NCBI GenBank assembly: GCA_003049465.1
Contig: PYSS01000064.1
Location: 124,001 to 188,000, forward strand
Length of the DNA stretch: 64,000 nucleotides
From: Magnaporthiopsis rhizophila
Taxonomy: Eukaryota; Ascomycota; Sordariomycetes; Magnaporthales; Magnaporthaceae
Direction of reading: 5' to 3'
Shown here: one piece after another, positions 20,910-34,000 of the stretch
How the letters are laid out: each line of letters starts with the position of its first letter
Position numbering within the stretch: position 1 is the stretch's first letter
Notes under the pieces: model-generated
The model's database searches: none
What the model was told of the DNA's origin: nothing
The model's input: the letters and a program-made list of their open reading frames with translations, nothing else
Program-made: the position numbers and the translations under genes

Positions 20910-22742
20910 ACTCTCTTTCTTTTCGCTGTCCGTCCCCTGCCCCTGCCTGATCATTGTCCCTGCCAGGCCCACAAACCCACAACACTACGAGCCTCGAGTC
21001 CTTGTCCTTGGCAAATGGACAAGCACGGACTCACTCACTCGACCCACCAAGCAAGCCCGGGGTTGAAATGGCGATCACGCTGCCGCGAGCTGATTGGCCA
21101 GCTCGTCTAACGACCAATGTTTCCCACGAGTTGACCCTAGGTACCCGGACCGATGGGCCCCATTGAACGTCATGGCCCCTGGCTGCCCCAGACTGCCGGG
21201 GCGCCGCCCTCAACTCAATTATCAACAAGAAAAAAATCTCTCCGCTCTCTGCTTTCGACATTGGACGACGACAACGACGGAAAATTGTGGGAAAGCGGGT
21301 CTTTTTTCCAGGCTGCCAGCAAAACAACGACCTTCTTTGACGCAACACGAACCATGATAACCTCCAGCCGGCCATATGACGCCTTGCCAGTTATATTATT
21401 AATGTTATCATCCGTAAAAGCCGGAGAGAGGGGGGGCGCATGTGTGGTCACAACGGGAGCGGCGCCTGCAGGGTGCCGTTCGAGCTTCTCCCCCGTGCCT
21501 ATTGAAATTATCCGCCGGGCACCTTTACGTGGTGACCTTGACCTTCAGGACGGGTCGCCAGGGAGCTGGCTCGCGTGGCAGAGCCGTGCCAATGTGGCAC
21601 AACAGCCTCGGCGGGGGAATAGCAAAGCTTCGGGAACGGCCTGATGATTCGCAGGACGAAGCAGAAAGAAGATGGAAGCATCAAGAATGTGAAACAGGAG
21701 CACACACCACACTCATTTACCCGGCATTCACCAAACCACACAACACGTCTTTTCTGTTTCTATCGTCATCCATCCATCCCGCCGCCCCCTTACGATGCTC
21801 CCCTGCGCTAGGAGCGAAGGTGCCGAGGGGCTGGGCCGAGATGCCGCCATTTCATTCGCCTGCTCGGTCTTGGCGCGGGACCTTGGTGCGAGCTCGGCCG
21901 GGACTTGGATTGACTGGTGCGGGAGGCTCTGCTCATTCCGTTAGCTTCAACGTTTTTTTTTCTTTCTTTTCCTTTCTTCTCCGGTCCCCTCAGCCCTAGG
22001 CTGCAATGCATCGTAAGGGGGCGGGGTAGATTATTTTGGCGAATCCATGCATATCACAATCCCCATGCAAATACATGCCGTGGTCTCCGGCGGCAAGGCG
22101 GGAAGTGGATGGGCAGATGGAAGGATCGCATAGGGGTAAGGAAAGGATGAGAACCCTCAATGCGATTTTGGTGTTGTGGGGTTTCTTCGTGCGTGAACCG
22201 GACGGCACAGATTGGCTGGATGCACCTTCTCCACGATTACCGGATTGAGCAACAAACCGCGACTGCGACGATAGCCCGGACAAGGCCGCTTTGCTGGGTG
22301 GGATTGCATGTGTGTGTGCGTGTGAATAAACATCTGCCGGGCGTTCCTGCTGACACGGTACACAGATCACCAGCCCGCGATTTTTCTTAAATTGCCCGCA
22401 CCGCGCGCGGTAGGCATGTCGATGAAGCCGAGGTTGCATGAATGGCCAGGGGGTGGGTAATAAAAATGATGCTCTTCACCACCACCGTCAAGGGGGAGAG
22501 GGGAAACGAAACGGTGTCGTCGGCGCCAAAGAGAGGGCGACAACCAAGATCCACAAACATCTACAGTACGGTTCATAGGAATGATGGACCAACCTCCTGG
22601 GGCAACTCTATGTTCCTATTTTCATCGGGTTGCATTAGCCCAACGTTGGTGGGTGGGCTCCCGCCCTCGAGGAAAACGGCCCAAATAGGATAGATTGATC
22701 GAGATATCCATGTGGGTTGGGGTGGTCTTTTTGGAAATGGAT

Positions 22743-22765
22743 GCTGCTGCTGCTGCTGCTGCTGC
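22743..22765. repeat. (CTG)n microsatellite
   Basis: Seven to eight CTG units outside any supportable gene. Confidence 0.9.
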
Positions 22766-25700
22766 AATATGTGCCGTCTTCGTAAGTGCTGTGCGTTGAA
22801 AGTTCCAGAAGATGGGTTGCGTTGTCTTCAATTGTCAAATGTTGTGGCACCACCCACACGCACGCAGCCTAGAAACCTGACCTCCATCCCCTCAACTCCA
22901 CTGAAACGCGCGCGCAAAAACGGTTGTGGCCACCACCAGACCCGACAAAAAGGTCACCGCAGCAAGAAAAGGCGGGCTTCCCCAAAAAGACGAGCCAGCC
23001 AGCTCCAAATGACCAAGACGTGCAGGTTGGGGTCTAATTTTACCTTTTGGGATTTCCTTTTTTGCCCGTTTAGCGCCCTACCGCCCGTATAGCAGCCAAT
23101 CAAAACGCGCGGATCAATGTTCGTCACTACCCCTCTCCCCGAACAGGAATCCCGCCGAGGCAGGTTTTATTTTTAGCTCATTGGGAGGTCGCCCACTTGG
23201 CAGCTGCCACCGCCACCACCACCTCCTCCTCACTCTATCTCTCGCATGTACTTGCTTCATCCGCCAACCTACTTGTTGGATGGGTTTCCTGTTTGGATTT
23301 GTCTCGAGAATCTTTTTTGGGGTGCCAATCGTCGTCAGCTCAGGAGGTTCCAGATTCGCAAACCCCATTCCTTCATCCTTTTTTTGGTTTTGCATGCTTT
23401 TCGGCAATGCAGGGAGATGTTGCGTATGTGTGTGTTGTTCCATTTTTCACGGCGGCTGGCCCAGTGGCTGTGTTCTTTCGCAAACGCCCACAAGCAAAAT
23501 GAGCAAATGACAATCAAGCTGGGCGCAGCCAATTCGGAGGATCTCGCCATGCCATCCTGGGCCATTTAGCCCTATGACATCCTCGATTCGGCCTAGAATC
23601 AACTTGACGCCCCTGGGCCCAACGTTAACGGGACACGACAAGCGGCTTGGCGAACCATCTCCGGTGCAGGACGCGATCTTTGCAAAAAGAGCATTAATTT
23701 GATGTGTGCCTGTTTGGTGTCGTCTTTGGGATGAGAGAAGCAATCAACATGGTGCTGAAACGCGCATCATTTGCTGTCACGATGACATCTCCCGTCTGGA
23801 AAAAAGGGAGGAGCCTGAAAAAGCCCCCGCGCAAATCCCCCGGTCGTCCAATCAAAGCCTGGTTCAACGACACTGGTTTTGGGATTTGAGACGGGCTGAA
23901 GAAGAAAGAAAAGGCGCTCCGCATCTTTCATCGGCGGGAGCTGCTCCCCCACCAAAATCGTCCCATTTGTGTTGCTGTGCTGTGCTGGCGGAAAACTGCG
24001 CCCGCGCCCGCCTGCGCAGTGGGCCAGGCCGCCAGGCAACGAGATTTCCCTTTGAAATTGGGGCCAGCCAGGGCCAGCCTAGCGCCATTGGCGGCGGGGG
24101 AGGGTGGGAGAACGAACACCCCCTTCTCCACCTCTCTTCCCTCTCCCCATGTCCTGGTCTCCAGCCAGCCCCTGCCGGACGAGGATCCAGGGAGTTCTTG
24201 TTCTCTGCCCAATCATAGTGGATCCCCCGTAACTTTATCTTGTCGGCTGGAGTCTCCACGGGTTTTTTAAGTCAAACGAGTCAAAACGAGAAGCCAAAAT
24301 CAACGGTCCGTTGTCGATCGCTTCTGATTGGTCGGATCGTCTAACCAGCCAGGAGTCGGCCCTCAGCCTTGTCCTGCCATGTTGTGTCGTGTCAAGCGGA
24401 ATTAGCGGCTAGTGACATATTGTCGCCACCAGCAGCCCAGTAGAGCGTTGACACTTTTGTATACGCGTATTTTAAGTTGCACGTCGTATGCCGTTTGTCG
24501 TGATAACTTTCCATTTTCGTCCATACAGAGCCGAGGTACCGGGACCCAAATATAATTCGTGCATCGCTAAACGCGCTTATCCTTTTTACTCTTTTTCTGA
24601 TTCCTCCCACAAGCCGCCTCCCAACTCCTCGACCCCGGGGATCCCGGATGAAAACAGTCGGTCACATGCCCGCCTTTGAACTCCGCCCAGCTCGCGGGGG
24701 CTTGTCACGTAGTGAACTGCCAGGACGGCAGGAATGCGGCGGCGGTAGAGCGTGCCTTACGGACCGAGCTAGGGAGCGGCTTACTGGGCAGGCATGAAGG
24801 TTTGCGGGAGGATCCAAGTCGATCGATTCTTACATCCTTTTTGGTACTAGTTTTCAACACGGACGACGACCCTTATCTCCTTTTATGCTAAAAATTACAA
24901 ATGTCGAACTGGCCAATGCCTCCCACTTGCATCCTGTGGACCGCTTTTCCGAACCCGAGGCTAAAACTTTACTATTTCGACTGTTATTTCAAGTGGCCCA
25001 GTATGGCTTTCGTACGTGGCCGCCAGGGGATATACGAGAAACGAAAATAAATAAAAAACAAGGCGCTTCGGTTGCTATTCCCGGGGCGCTAAAACCCAAC
25101 GCGAGGCAGGTTACTCCCGGTACTAACGCCGCTGGTCGGGCCTCTCATCCATGGGACACGGAGCAACTAATGGCCTGCCCGTCGCGCGAGTGGGAAAAGC
25201 CTGCGGGGAGGCGGGCGGACGTACGTAGGGGTGTGCTTACCAAGCTCTCGGTTTTTTTTTTTTTTGTCGTGCCACAATGTGTAGGTCGGCATGTACCTGC
25301 AGACCGGTACAAAAAATGGGGTCTGCCTTGACGGTGGCCTTACCGTGGGAAGGATGAAAGCCAGCCAGGGGTCCTTGGACAGGTGTAAGAGGCTTTATTT
25401 TTTTTAAGGTTCTCACCACCGCCTTCTGCAAGCCCCCAAGCCACTCTCCTTCCCAAACGGGGCCTATCGGCTGGGAAGGGCTAGACCGTGTCGGAGGAAG
25501 GTCCGACGTTTTTCTCTGATGGCGAGTGGGCTGCACGGTTTCGTCGTTTTGGGTGCTGAGCAAAGCTGTGCCGCACAATCCAGGTCGCCGGAGGTGCAGG
25601 AAACTGGAACTGCAGCTTGGGTGCTTCGACGGTGCAAGTCATTCATCTCAATCGTGCAGATGCAACGGCTTTGACAAAATTGCGATGCTTGGCCAGAAAG

Positions 25701-27452
25701 TGCGTGCATTTTTGTAAAGCTGCGTTTCTCCTGAAGTGTATTGTGGCTGTGGGTGAAGAGGGACTCGGCCGAGACATGAGCCGATTTTTGCGACGACAAA
25801 CAGTAGGGGCAGTGAGAATTGCATGTCCGAAGCTAGCAACCAGACACTGGATTCTTTTCGGCGGCGCCCGGGATGTGCCCTAACTCTCTTACTCATATGG
25901 GAGGAAAGAGGGTAGGAGAGGGGTTGGTTGAGGTTGCAGCTTCAATCAAAGCCGAGCAATCACACAGGCCTTTCCTTGGAAACAAAAAGCCCATCTGGTT
26001 GGCGCCGCCGCTCCGGAGTCCCGGAACTCCATCTGTTGGGCCGGGCCCCGACACTGGTTATTTTGGAGGAAGTGCAGGCAAAGAAGAGCGGTGCGCGCAC
26101 ATGCAGGCGCCCTGCAGCAGCAAGAACGTTTTTGCTTTGCATGCTGGACTGGAGCTGCAAGGACTCGTCCATACGTTGTTTCACAGCGTTCATACAAACC
26201 GGACTTCAGGGTCTGGGCCTGTCTGTTCTCACTGTGTTTATCACGATAAGAAGAATAGGCGAAAGGAAAAAGGTTAATCACAGACAAGATGTTCGCCGAA
26301 GCCGGTCAAAGGAAGAGATAGAAAAGCAAAAACCTCGGATCCGACTGCCCCAGTGAGGTTGCAGAGAACAGGCAAAGGAAAAAAGATGGACAGGGTTGAC
26401 TCAAGCAGGCGTCACTCCATCCCAGGTGTGATCTCAACGGCTGAAAAAAACTCAATGCATCCAGCCCAAATGACCCGAACTCTGTGCTGCTTGCTGGTCG
26501 ATCCAGCCTCCTCAGCAAAGCGGGGCCACCGTGAGGGGCTTCAAGCCAGACATGTCCTTGTCGCTTGCGGCGGGAAAGCGGCTACGGAGGGGAGACACCA
26601 GGATCCCATTTCATGGCGATCGCAATGGATTACCAATTCTCAGGCACGACTACGCATACGGAAGGAATTACGGGTTTTGCGACCCGGCTGGCATCGCCAT
26701 GCAAATGCGACACAGCCCGGGCTGGGGGCCTAAAAACCCCAACCAAATTTCCTTTAACTGCCGTGATAATTCGAGGCCACCAACCCCACCTAGGCAAGCA
26801 ATCCGTATGCCTGTCGCCAGGGAATCACCAGTGCCAGAGGGCAGATGATACGATTTTCCTGATAGGGACGGCGATGAGCAAGAAAAAAGGATCCCCTGTC
26901 GCGACACCACTTCCCCCACAGCCAATCCGGGCTCGAGGGGATGCCGTCGGGGTTCGACAGCATCCAGTCCTGGCGAGCGATTGATCGGAACCCCCCGCCC
27001 AGGCAAGGATCCCGGCCACTCGGGAATGTCGTGGGGTTTGCGAAGGTTTTCCCACGCAAGCAAAGCATGGATGCTGCGAAAGAAAACAGGGGCGCGGCCG
27101 CTGCGCGCAGTGCCGGACGTTATCTGATACAGGTCACTGGCGGAGGGTGGTCCAGAAAATATGGGATGGATTCAGCAGAAGTACAGTGCTTTGCTTCGCC
27201 TTGCCTTGCCTTGCTTCTTTGGTGGTTTCAAAGCACAGCGCGCCTTGTCTGTTTCTCCTGTCCGTACATATTGGTGGCTGCAGCGCTGCACGCCCTCTCC
27301 CATGGCGCGCTCTTCCCAATCCAGACATGACATTGAACTTCCCGCATCCTTGGCGGCCCTCTGTTGCATGAAAACAAAAAGAGCCGTGCTCCGCGAGGAT
27401 AGTAGGTGCTGATATCAAAAATGCTTGGTAGAAACAATCTCTGGAGGCAAAG

Positions 27453-27471
27453 AAAAAAAAAAAAAAAAAAA
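27453..27471. repeat. Poly(A) tract, 19 nt
   Basis: Uninterrupted A19. Confidence 0.9.
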
Positions 27472-28060
27472 CTTAGACGGCAGGCGGACTTAGCGGATGC
27501 CAGGGGTCTCGACGCCGGGGAGGGGACGATCTCTTGTCAGAGATTGCTGTCACCGAGTTTGGACCGCAAATGAGCAGCGCGGGAGACCGGGAATGGTTTA
27601 GGGTCTAGACCGAGCGCACCAAGCACAGACTGGCAAGGTCCAGGGGACCCAACGCCACGGGACCTCGCTCGTTCTTCGCGCACGCCCCCTCCGTCAAACC
27701 GCCCGCCAAACATCCATCCGTGCCATTCCCCCTTTCCAACTCGGACGACCGTTTTAAAGCGTGAGGGAAACATTCGAGATTGCCACCTAGGCTAGCTCGA
27801 CACGTCTAGCTCGTTCGTCTTTCGGCCCGTTCAACGGCCAAAAAGCTGTCCACACACAACCCCCTGCACCCACATGCTAATCCTTTTGAAGAAGAAGAAA
27901 AAAGAACCGACCAACCGCCACCGGATTTGCGTGTCTCGTAAATCCGATGGCGTGGACGGGATGGAGGTATCAAAATGGAATTACCGGCATCCCCACCACC
28001 ACACCACCAGGAACGCTTCAAGCGAAGGGAACAGAAGACAATGGAAGGGCCAGCGAAGAC

Positions 28061-28081
28061 TTTTTTTTTTTTTTTTTTTTT
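28061..28081. repeat. Poly(T) tract, 21 nt
   Basis: Uninterrupted T21. Confidence 0.9.
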
Positions 28082-31000
28082 GTGATAAATTATTTGTGAT
28101 AAAAACCTTTCATTGCCTCACCGCCATGGGTTTCCGCAGTATCGCGCCGGACTCAAAGCTCCCGCGTCGAGATAAGGACGGGACATTACACTGAATAGCG
28201 TCTCGGCATTCCAAGCGATGAATAAGCGGCACGTCTTTCCAGGCGTGCTAGGGCTTGTTTTGTGTGGGCCGCCCCAGGGCACTAGAAAAATGCTGTTGCC
28301 TACGCTGATCTTTGCCCGTTCCTCGCCAGCGCCCTTGGTGACTCGCCATGCTTCTTTTTCTTTGGAATAACACTCATGATATGGAGGCGTTTAAGTCCGA
28401 TAAAATCCGGCGACAGCTGCCCCTTAGTTTCGCGCGGAGCTGCCCAGATGGGAAGAACGTAACATCGCTCCGGTGTTCAAAAGGGAGCTAACCACAAATT
28501 AGCTACTTCTCGCTTGCACACGTACTGTAAAAAAAAATAAAAAATAAAAAATAAAAAAAAGCCCCCCCCCCCCTCTGCGGCTTTCTGCGCAAGTTTTCGG
28601 AAGGGCGTGCATGTGGGAAACAAATTGGCGATGGTTGGTCGGACTTGGAGCGGCAGCTAGGTACATACCGCCGGCTGTGAAAAAAAGAAAGCGGGCTAAA
28701 TTCTTTCAAAACCGTCGAGAAAACGGGGAGACAAGAGATGGAGTGTGGCTGGTGCTGCCGTTCCCCACCGCCCCATTAAAAAAAGCAAAGAAATGGCCGC
28801 ATCGGTTGCAAGCGCCCCAAAGCAAAGCCCAACTTGACCGCCCCATTAGCCTGGTGGTTTGGTCGCACACACTGAAAAAAGTCGGGGTCCGGATCCCGAG
28901 CGTTGTGGGACTTTGTTTCAAGCGAACCTGCAGTGAGGTCTTTTTTTCCGTTGTTCAGTGCTTTTCTATTTCGGATAGAATTGCTGTTGTTTCTTTGCTG
29001 CCTGTTCATGCTTCCGTTTTGTTCCCTTGTTTTCTTGTTTGCCCCACCCGTCTTCGTTGCCATCTGCACCAACACGTTACAACGAATGTCGTTACACTAA
29101 CTCCTAAGGCAGTCATGCCGCTGTTTGTTCCCGTCTTTAAGGCGACTCCGAAGACTTTGTGCCCTGCATATACATGTACACAGCTGTTTTCCGAATCGTC
29201 GCAAATAGTTCTTGGTGACCGAAGGCCCAAACAGGAAGCATCCCCCATATCGGAATACAGAGCTAGCGGTCGTGCATCTCACGCCGCCGTCCACCCCCCT
29301 CCTCCGCCCCAGCTCCTGCTCCAATACTTTTCGGATGCCACAGTCAGTCCCCGTGTCCGGCGACGCCCAATCAGACCGCCGGGGGAGAATGTGCGAGTTT
29401 GCCTTGTAGGGCTGTGTGGCTTTTTGTCTTGTTTCTCGTTAGCTCCCCACAATCTTGATAAGCGCGGGAGTCCCACGCGCGCACAAGACCATCAGCCATG
29501 CAAGCATGCGGGACAGCAGCCCAGTTGTGAAGGGAGTAGATTTCGAACAGCCTAAAGCGAAAGGGGATAACAATCATTTCTTTCCTGTGCCAACCCGTCT
29601 CGGGCTTAACCTGCATATTTTTCCTACTTTGTTGAACGGGAGGATGGGGGCGGGAGTGCCGAAACATTTCGCGCGACGCCCAGTGACGTCGCAGGGCTGT
29701 TATACCGACCCTGGTTACACTAGGTAGGGTTTTAGCCGACCCACTGGACAATGTCGGGAGGGCGATCCGGCCAAGCAATTAGTAAAGTTGGCGATGTATT
29801 TTTTTTTCTTTTTGTTTTCATTGGCTCATTCGGATTCTATTGAGCCTTTTTCAACAAGGTACCATTCAAATGACTAAACGCTTGCAGCCGGCGCCGATGG
29901 GGACGCCAGCCGCCCTTCAGCTCCGTGTCAATTCGGCGGTCCAAACATGGTGTCGCCATGCAGGCTATAATGTTGGTGGTGGTGGAGGGCGTGTGCTTCC
30001 AGGCGCTCCATGGCAGAGCCGCGTCCAACTCACACACACACGCACACGGCGACGCAGGCGACTGGAGCCCGCCAACGGAAAAATCCCCACCTCCATGCAA
30101 TAGAAGCTTTCCAAGACCCGAGACAAAGCTGCTCGGGAGCTCTTCTGGCGGTGAAGCTATCAGTTTGAAGAGCAAAAAGGCGGCAAGCAAAGGAGGCGGT
30201 GCAAAAGCCAGACCAGACAGCATCAGCCTTAATTGTGGAGCTGAAGGTTTGCAGCTAGGTAGGTACCAGGTAGTCTGGGAAACGCGAGAGGGAGCTGCTG
30301 CGCCGCCTAACCAACTCCGGATACGCGTATCAGGTAGGTGTGCGCTGTCAACCGTCGTGTGAACCACCCTGTCATGCACGTCGACATTGGACAGGGAAGG
30401 TGGAAACAGGTGACGGCGGCGAACCTTGATGCAGGGCAATCTAATCTGGTTCGAAAAACAGCTCGTATCTTTCGCGAGCCGTCACAAGGTGGGTAGGCAG
30501 GTTACGAGTACATTGCACCGCTGGACTTAGTTGACGATGCGAAAACGGTAATCTGCCGCTGGACAAATTTAGCCCAGATTGGTCATTTTACAGCACGGCA
30601 TTTGTTTTTCTTCCCATATCATCATGCCGATCTTGTTTGGGGAAGCGAGGGCGGAGACCACCAGCCCATGTCGCTGGTCGACACCGCTTTAGTGCCCCAT
30701 TGTTTTTTCGCCAAGTGACATGATATGATCTCAGACTTGGCACAACGGCTCTCTCGTCCCAGGCGGCGGGGATCGGAAGGATCAAACGCCGTCATCGGGG
30801 CCAAATGTCTCGCGTGGGTGCATCGACAGCTATCTACGTGCCGAAGGAGGCAAGCAAATCACAGCTACCGGTATTCACACAACGCGTGTTGCTGCCGGGT
30901 TGCCAAGACTTCTGTCCCGCGCGCTGGGCGACCCGACCCCTCACCCTCATATTCGGGGTCGCCGGACTCAGCGGCTGCAGGCGTGATTGGCTGGGCCGCG

Positions 31001-34000
31001 ACTTTGTCCTCCGTTCCATAGGGCTGAAGACCCACATGCCCACATGGCCTTTAAAGAATGGGGCGCCGCGCGGGCACGAGCTCCAAAGGCCCGGTTCCGA
31101 ACGGGAGAGCAAGGGTGGGTACATAGCGTTTGACCGCTTGCGGCAAGGCCACCATCATTTGAAAGAGCTTGTGTGGGTCCGCTCAGTCCTGCATGGGGAG
31201 AGGTGGGTACGGCTTCCAGGGTGCTTTGCAATCCATCCACCACATTTTGCACATGGTCACAATACGAAAAACGATGGCCGCCCGTGACCGGTTCCGGCAG
31301 TGTTGCGTCGACATGATTCATAATGCTGTGACCGGGGGTATGTTGAAGGAGCGAGCACCGATCGCGAGCCGGCGAAGTGCGAGATCGACACACCCCGGAC
31401 CTTAAAGAATCTTTTTAAGCTCCTTATTATTAACCTTCTTTTTTTTTTTTTTCTTCTTTCTTGTTCCTGTCCGTCGATGCGACTGGCCTAAATTAGCTGC
31501 AGCGCAACGTCGAACTGCAGTGTTCCATTTTGCCCAATTAGCTTCCGCCCTGTGGGGGTGTGGGACCGCTGCACCGTGCACCCCAGACAGACACCAAGGC
31601 GGCGTGACGCTTGCACTGTGATACCCGAGACAAGGCCCTGAATCTCGAGAAATATATCAGAAGACATGCGCCGGTATGGACTGGACTACATACGTATGGC
31701 ATGATAGCAAATGGGCTGGTTCGTATCGGATAGGCTGCACGGTTTATTATACTTAGTACTTTGCTTATATTAACCAGTTTTTATTTTTATTTTTTTTATT
31801 CCATTATCTTCTTCCTTAGGAAGGGGCTTGGGGAGCCCGCGCCCGTGTACATCCAATCCTTTCCCTAATTCATAGCATCCGCTCCCCCTCACCAGAAATA
31901 TCACATCCGTCGTACCAGTGCATGTGAGTAAGCACAGAGCCGCTATACCCAACTCGAGAAGGTTTGGGCGAGATGGATGGCCGGCCGTCTGGCCAAGCCC
32001 GCAGGCGAGGCGAGGCGGCCGACGTTCCTGGCGGCCTTGACACGAAGACGGCGGGCCCCACCAGAATGGGTAACCTACCCTATGTGCAATGCGTGCAGCC
32101 CGTGCAGCCCGTGCCGGCTGCGCACCTACGACCCCGCATGCTGGGGTTCGAGGTTGCAATGCTGTTCGTGGAAAGGCACTCACCAGTTCCGCCGCCGCGA
32201 ACACTATCCACAAATGCCGATCTACATACATCTCCCTGGGTAGAGAGAAAAAAATGTGTTAAATTGTAAGCTTGTTTTTCTTGGCTGTAGAATACATGCT
32301 GTGGGCCTGCTCGGGCTACGGGCCGCCACAAGATAATGTCACTGTGAGGGTGAATTTTGTCATAGTTTCTTATTATTATGCTCTTTTTAGCTCTTGTCCT
32401 TTTTAGCTCTAGTCACAACCCCCACCTTGAGGGCGACCCTGAGGGCGAACCCGAGCCCCGGGCGTACTGTCAGGCGGACTTTTGCATGTTGTGGAACTGT
32501 GCCGGTTCTATGCGGTCTACGTCAAGCAATATTTCGTCAAAGAGGCTGCGTCGGGTTACGGTGCACACGGGAAGGGCAGCTGCATCGTAGGTGGTGCAGC
32601 CACGCCCGATATTCGGAAATGGATGGACCCTTTATGCCAACAACATGTATACATATACTTCTATATGCAAACGTAGCCGACGGTCAATTTATGTCGACGC
32701 TGGAACGGGGAAAGCAGCCGACATCAAGCCCCGGGGCACACAAACGCGGCGTGAGGGTCTCTGCATTGATTGGGCGCAAAGTGGAAGATCTCATGATAAG
32801 TACACGGCGGCGTCCAAGACCATTACGGAGCGGCCGAAGCTTCGTGTTGCTTGGGGCGGCACGAGGCGGTGCCAGATCATTGACCTTTTGTGGTGCGTCG
32901 GACGGGCACGAGAAGCGCCGAGATGACAAAACAGCGGAATGATGCTATTTGCATCATGATAAGAAGCATACGCTAGCATGAACTGAGACTACCGACGAGA
33001 ACTGGAGACTTTTGGTGGGCTGCACAGCAATCGGCTCGTTCTTGCGTCTCTCCCCGGAGCCCCACTGCGAGCCGAGGCTCGCTGCCTATGGCCGGGTGCT
33101 ATCTACAGTGTCTCCAGCTGATACATAGTGCTGGGTGTTGCGTGGAGCGTTGCGAGTCGGGCAACAAGAAGCCCAAGTCGGGACCGGATCCGGGCGGCGG
33201 ACCACGATCGAAAAGGCTTGGCATTCCAGTATGGAGAGCCGAGGGATTTGCGTGTGGTGGACAGGGGCTCCAAGCTAGCGAGCGAGTTTTCTTTTCAGGC
33301 TGCGCCTCGCCCTAATTTCCCGCCATGGGTGCGGCCCCGGCGACCCAGCCCCACAAAAAGCGCGCGCGGAAGCCAGCAAAGACAAGGACCTGCTGCCCCC
33401 GCCATTTGGACTGTAACCATCCCGCTACTTTTTGCTGCGTCTGGCCTCACCACCAGCAAAGAAAGGCGGGCGGCCAGACCCTGGGGGCGGACCACGCCCA
33501 CCCACGCAGCTGGCTAGCTCCCCAAGGCCGCGACGAGGGCCGCATGACCCTTCTGCTTCCGCATCTCGGGGGTGCCTGACGCACGAGGCGGCAAGATGCG
33601 CGACGCTGTTGTGCGTAATTTCCCGTACCCTTTCCCCTTTCGTTGCCATGCAGCCTGCCCTGACTGCTGCTGCTGTTTTGCTTGGCGTCCTAATCCAAAA
33701 GAGAGGCCAGCCATGACGAAGGCGACCTGTCACCATTCGCGACACCACACCCACCACCCCCAGCCACGCAGCTGTCGTCCCCTGCCCGCCTGCATATTGC
33801 AAATGGCGGTAAAATCGACAAAGGAACAACAAGCTATCCAGGTAGGTACCACCTATGCGCACGCCTCCTGGCCCTTGCCCCGATGCGCAGGTCTCGTCGC
33901 TAGGCATCAACAATATCTTTCCTGGTGTACGGGGCGCGAGCATCCTGGCGCACCGCTTTTCCCGGCGCCGACATTGTACCCGGCGAGGGATGCGGCTTCT

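Noticed and set aside
28611..29555. 314-codon open frame on the + strand in the gene-poor region
   Set aside because: No domain, erratic composition, crosses poly(T) and many low-complexity parts. Chance in GC-rich DNA is the simplest view, although RNA evidence could change this.
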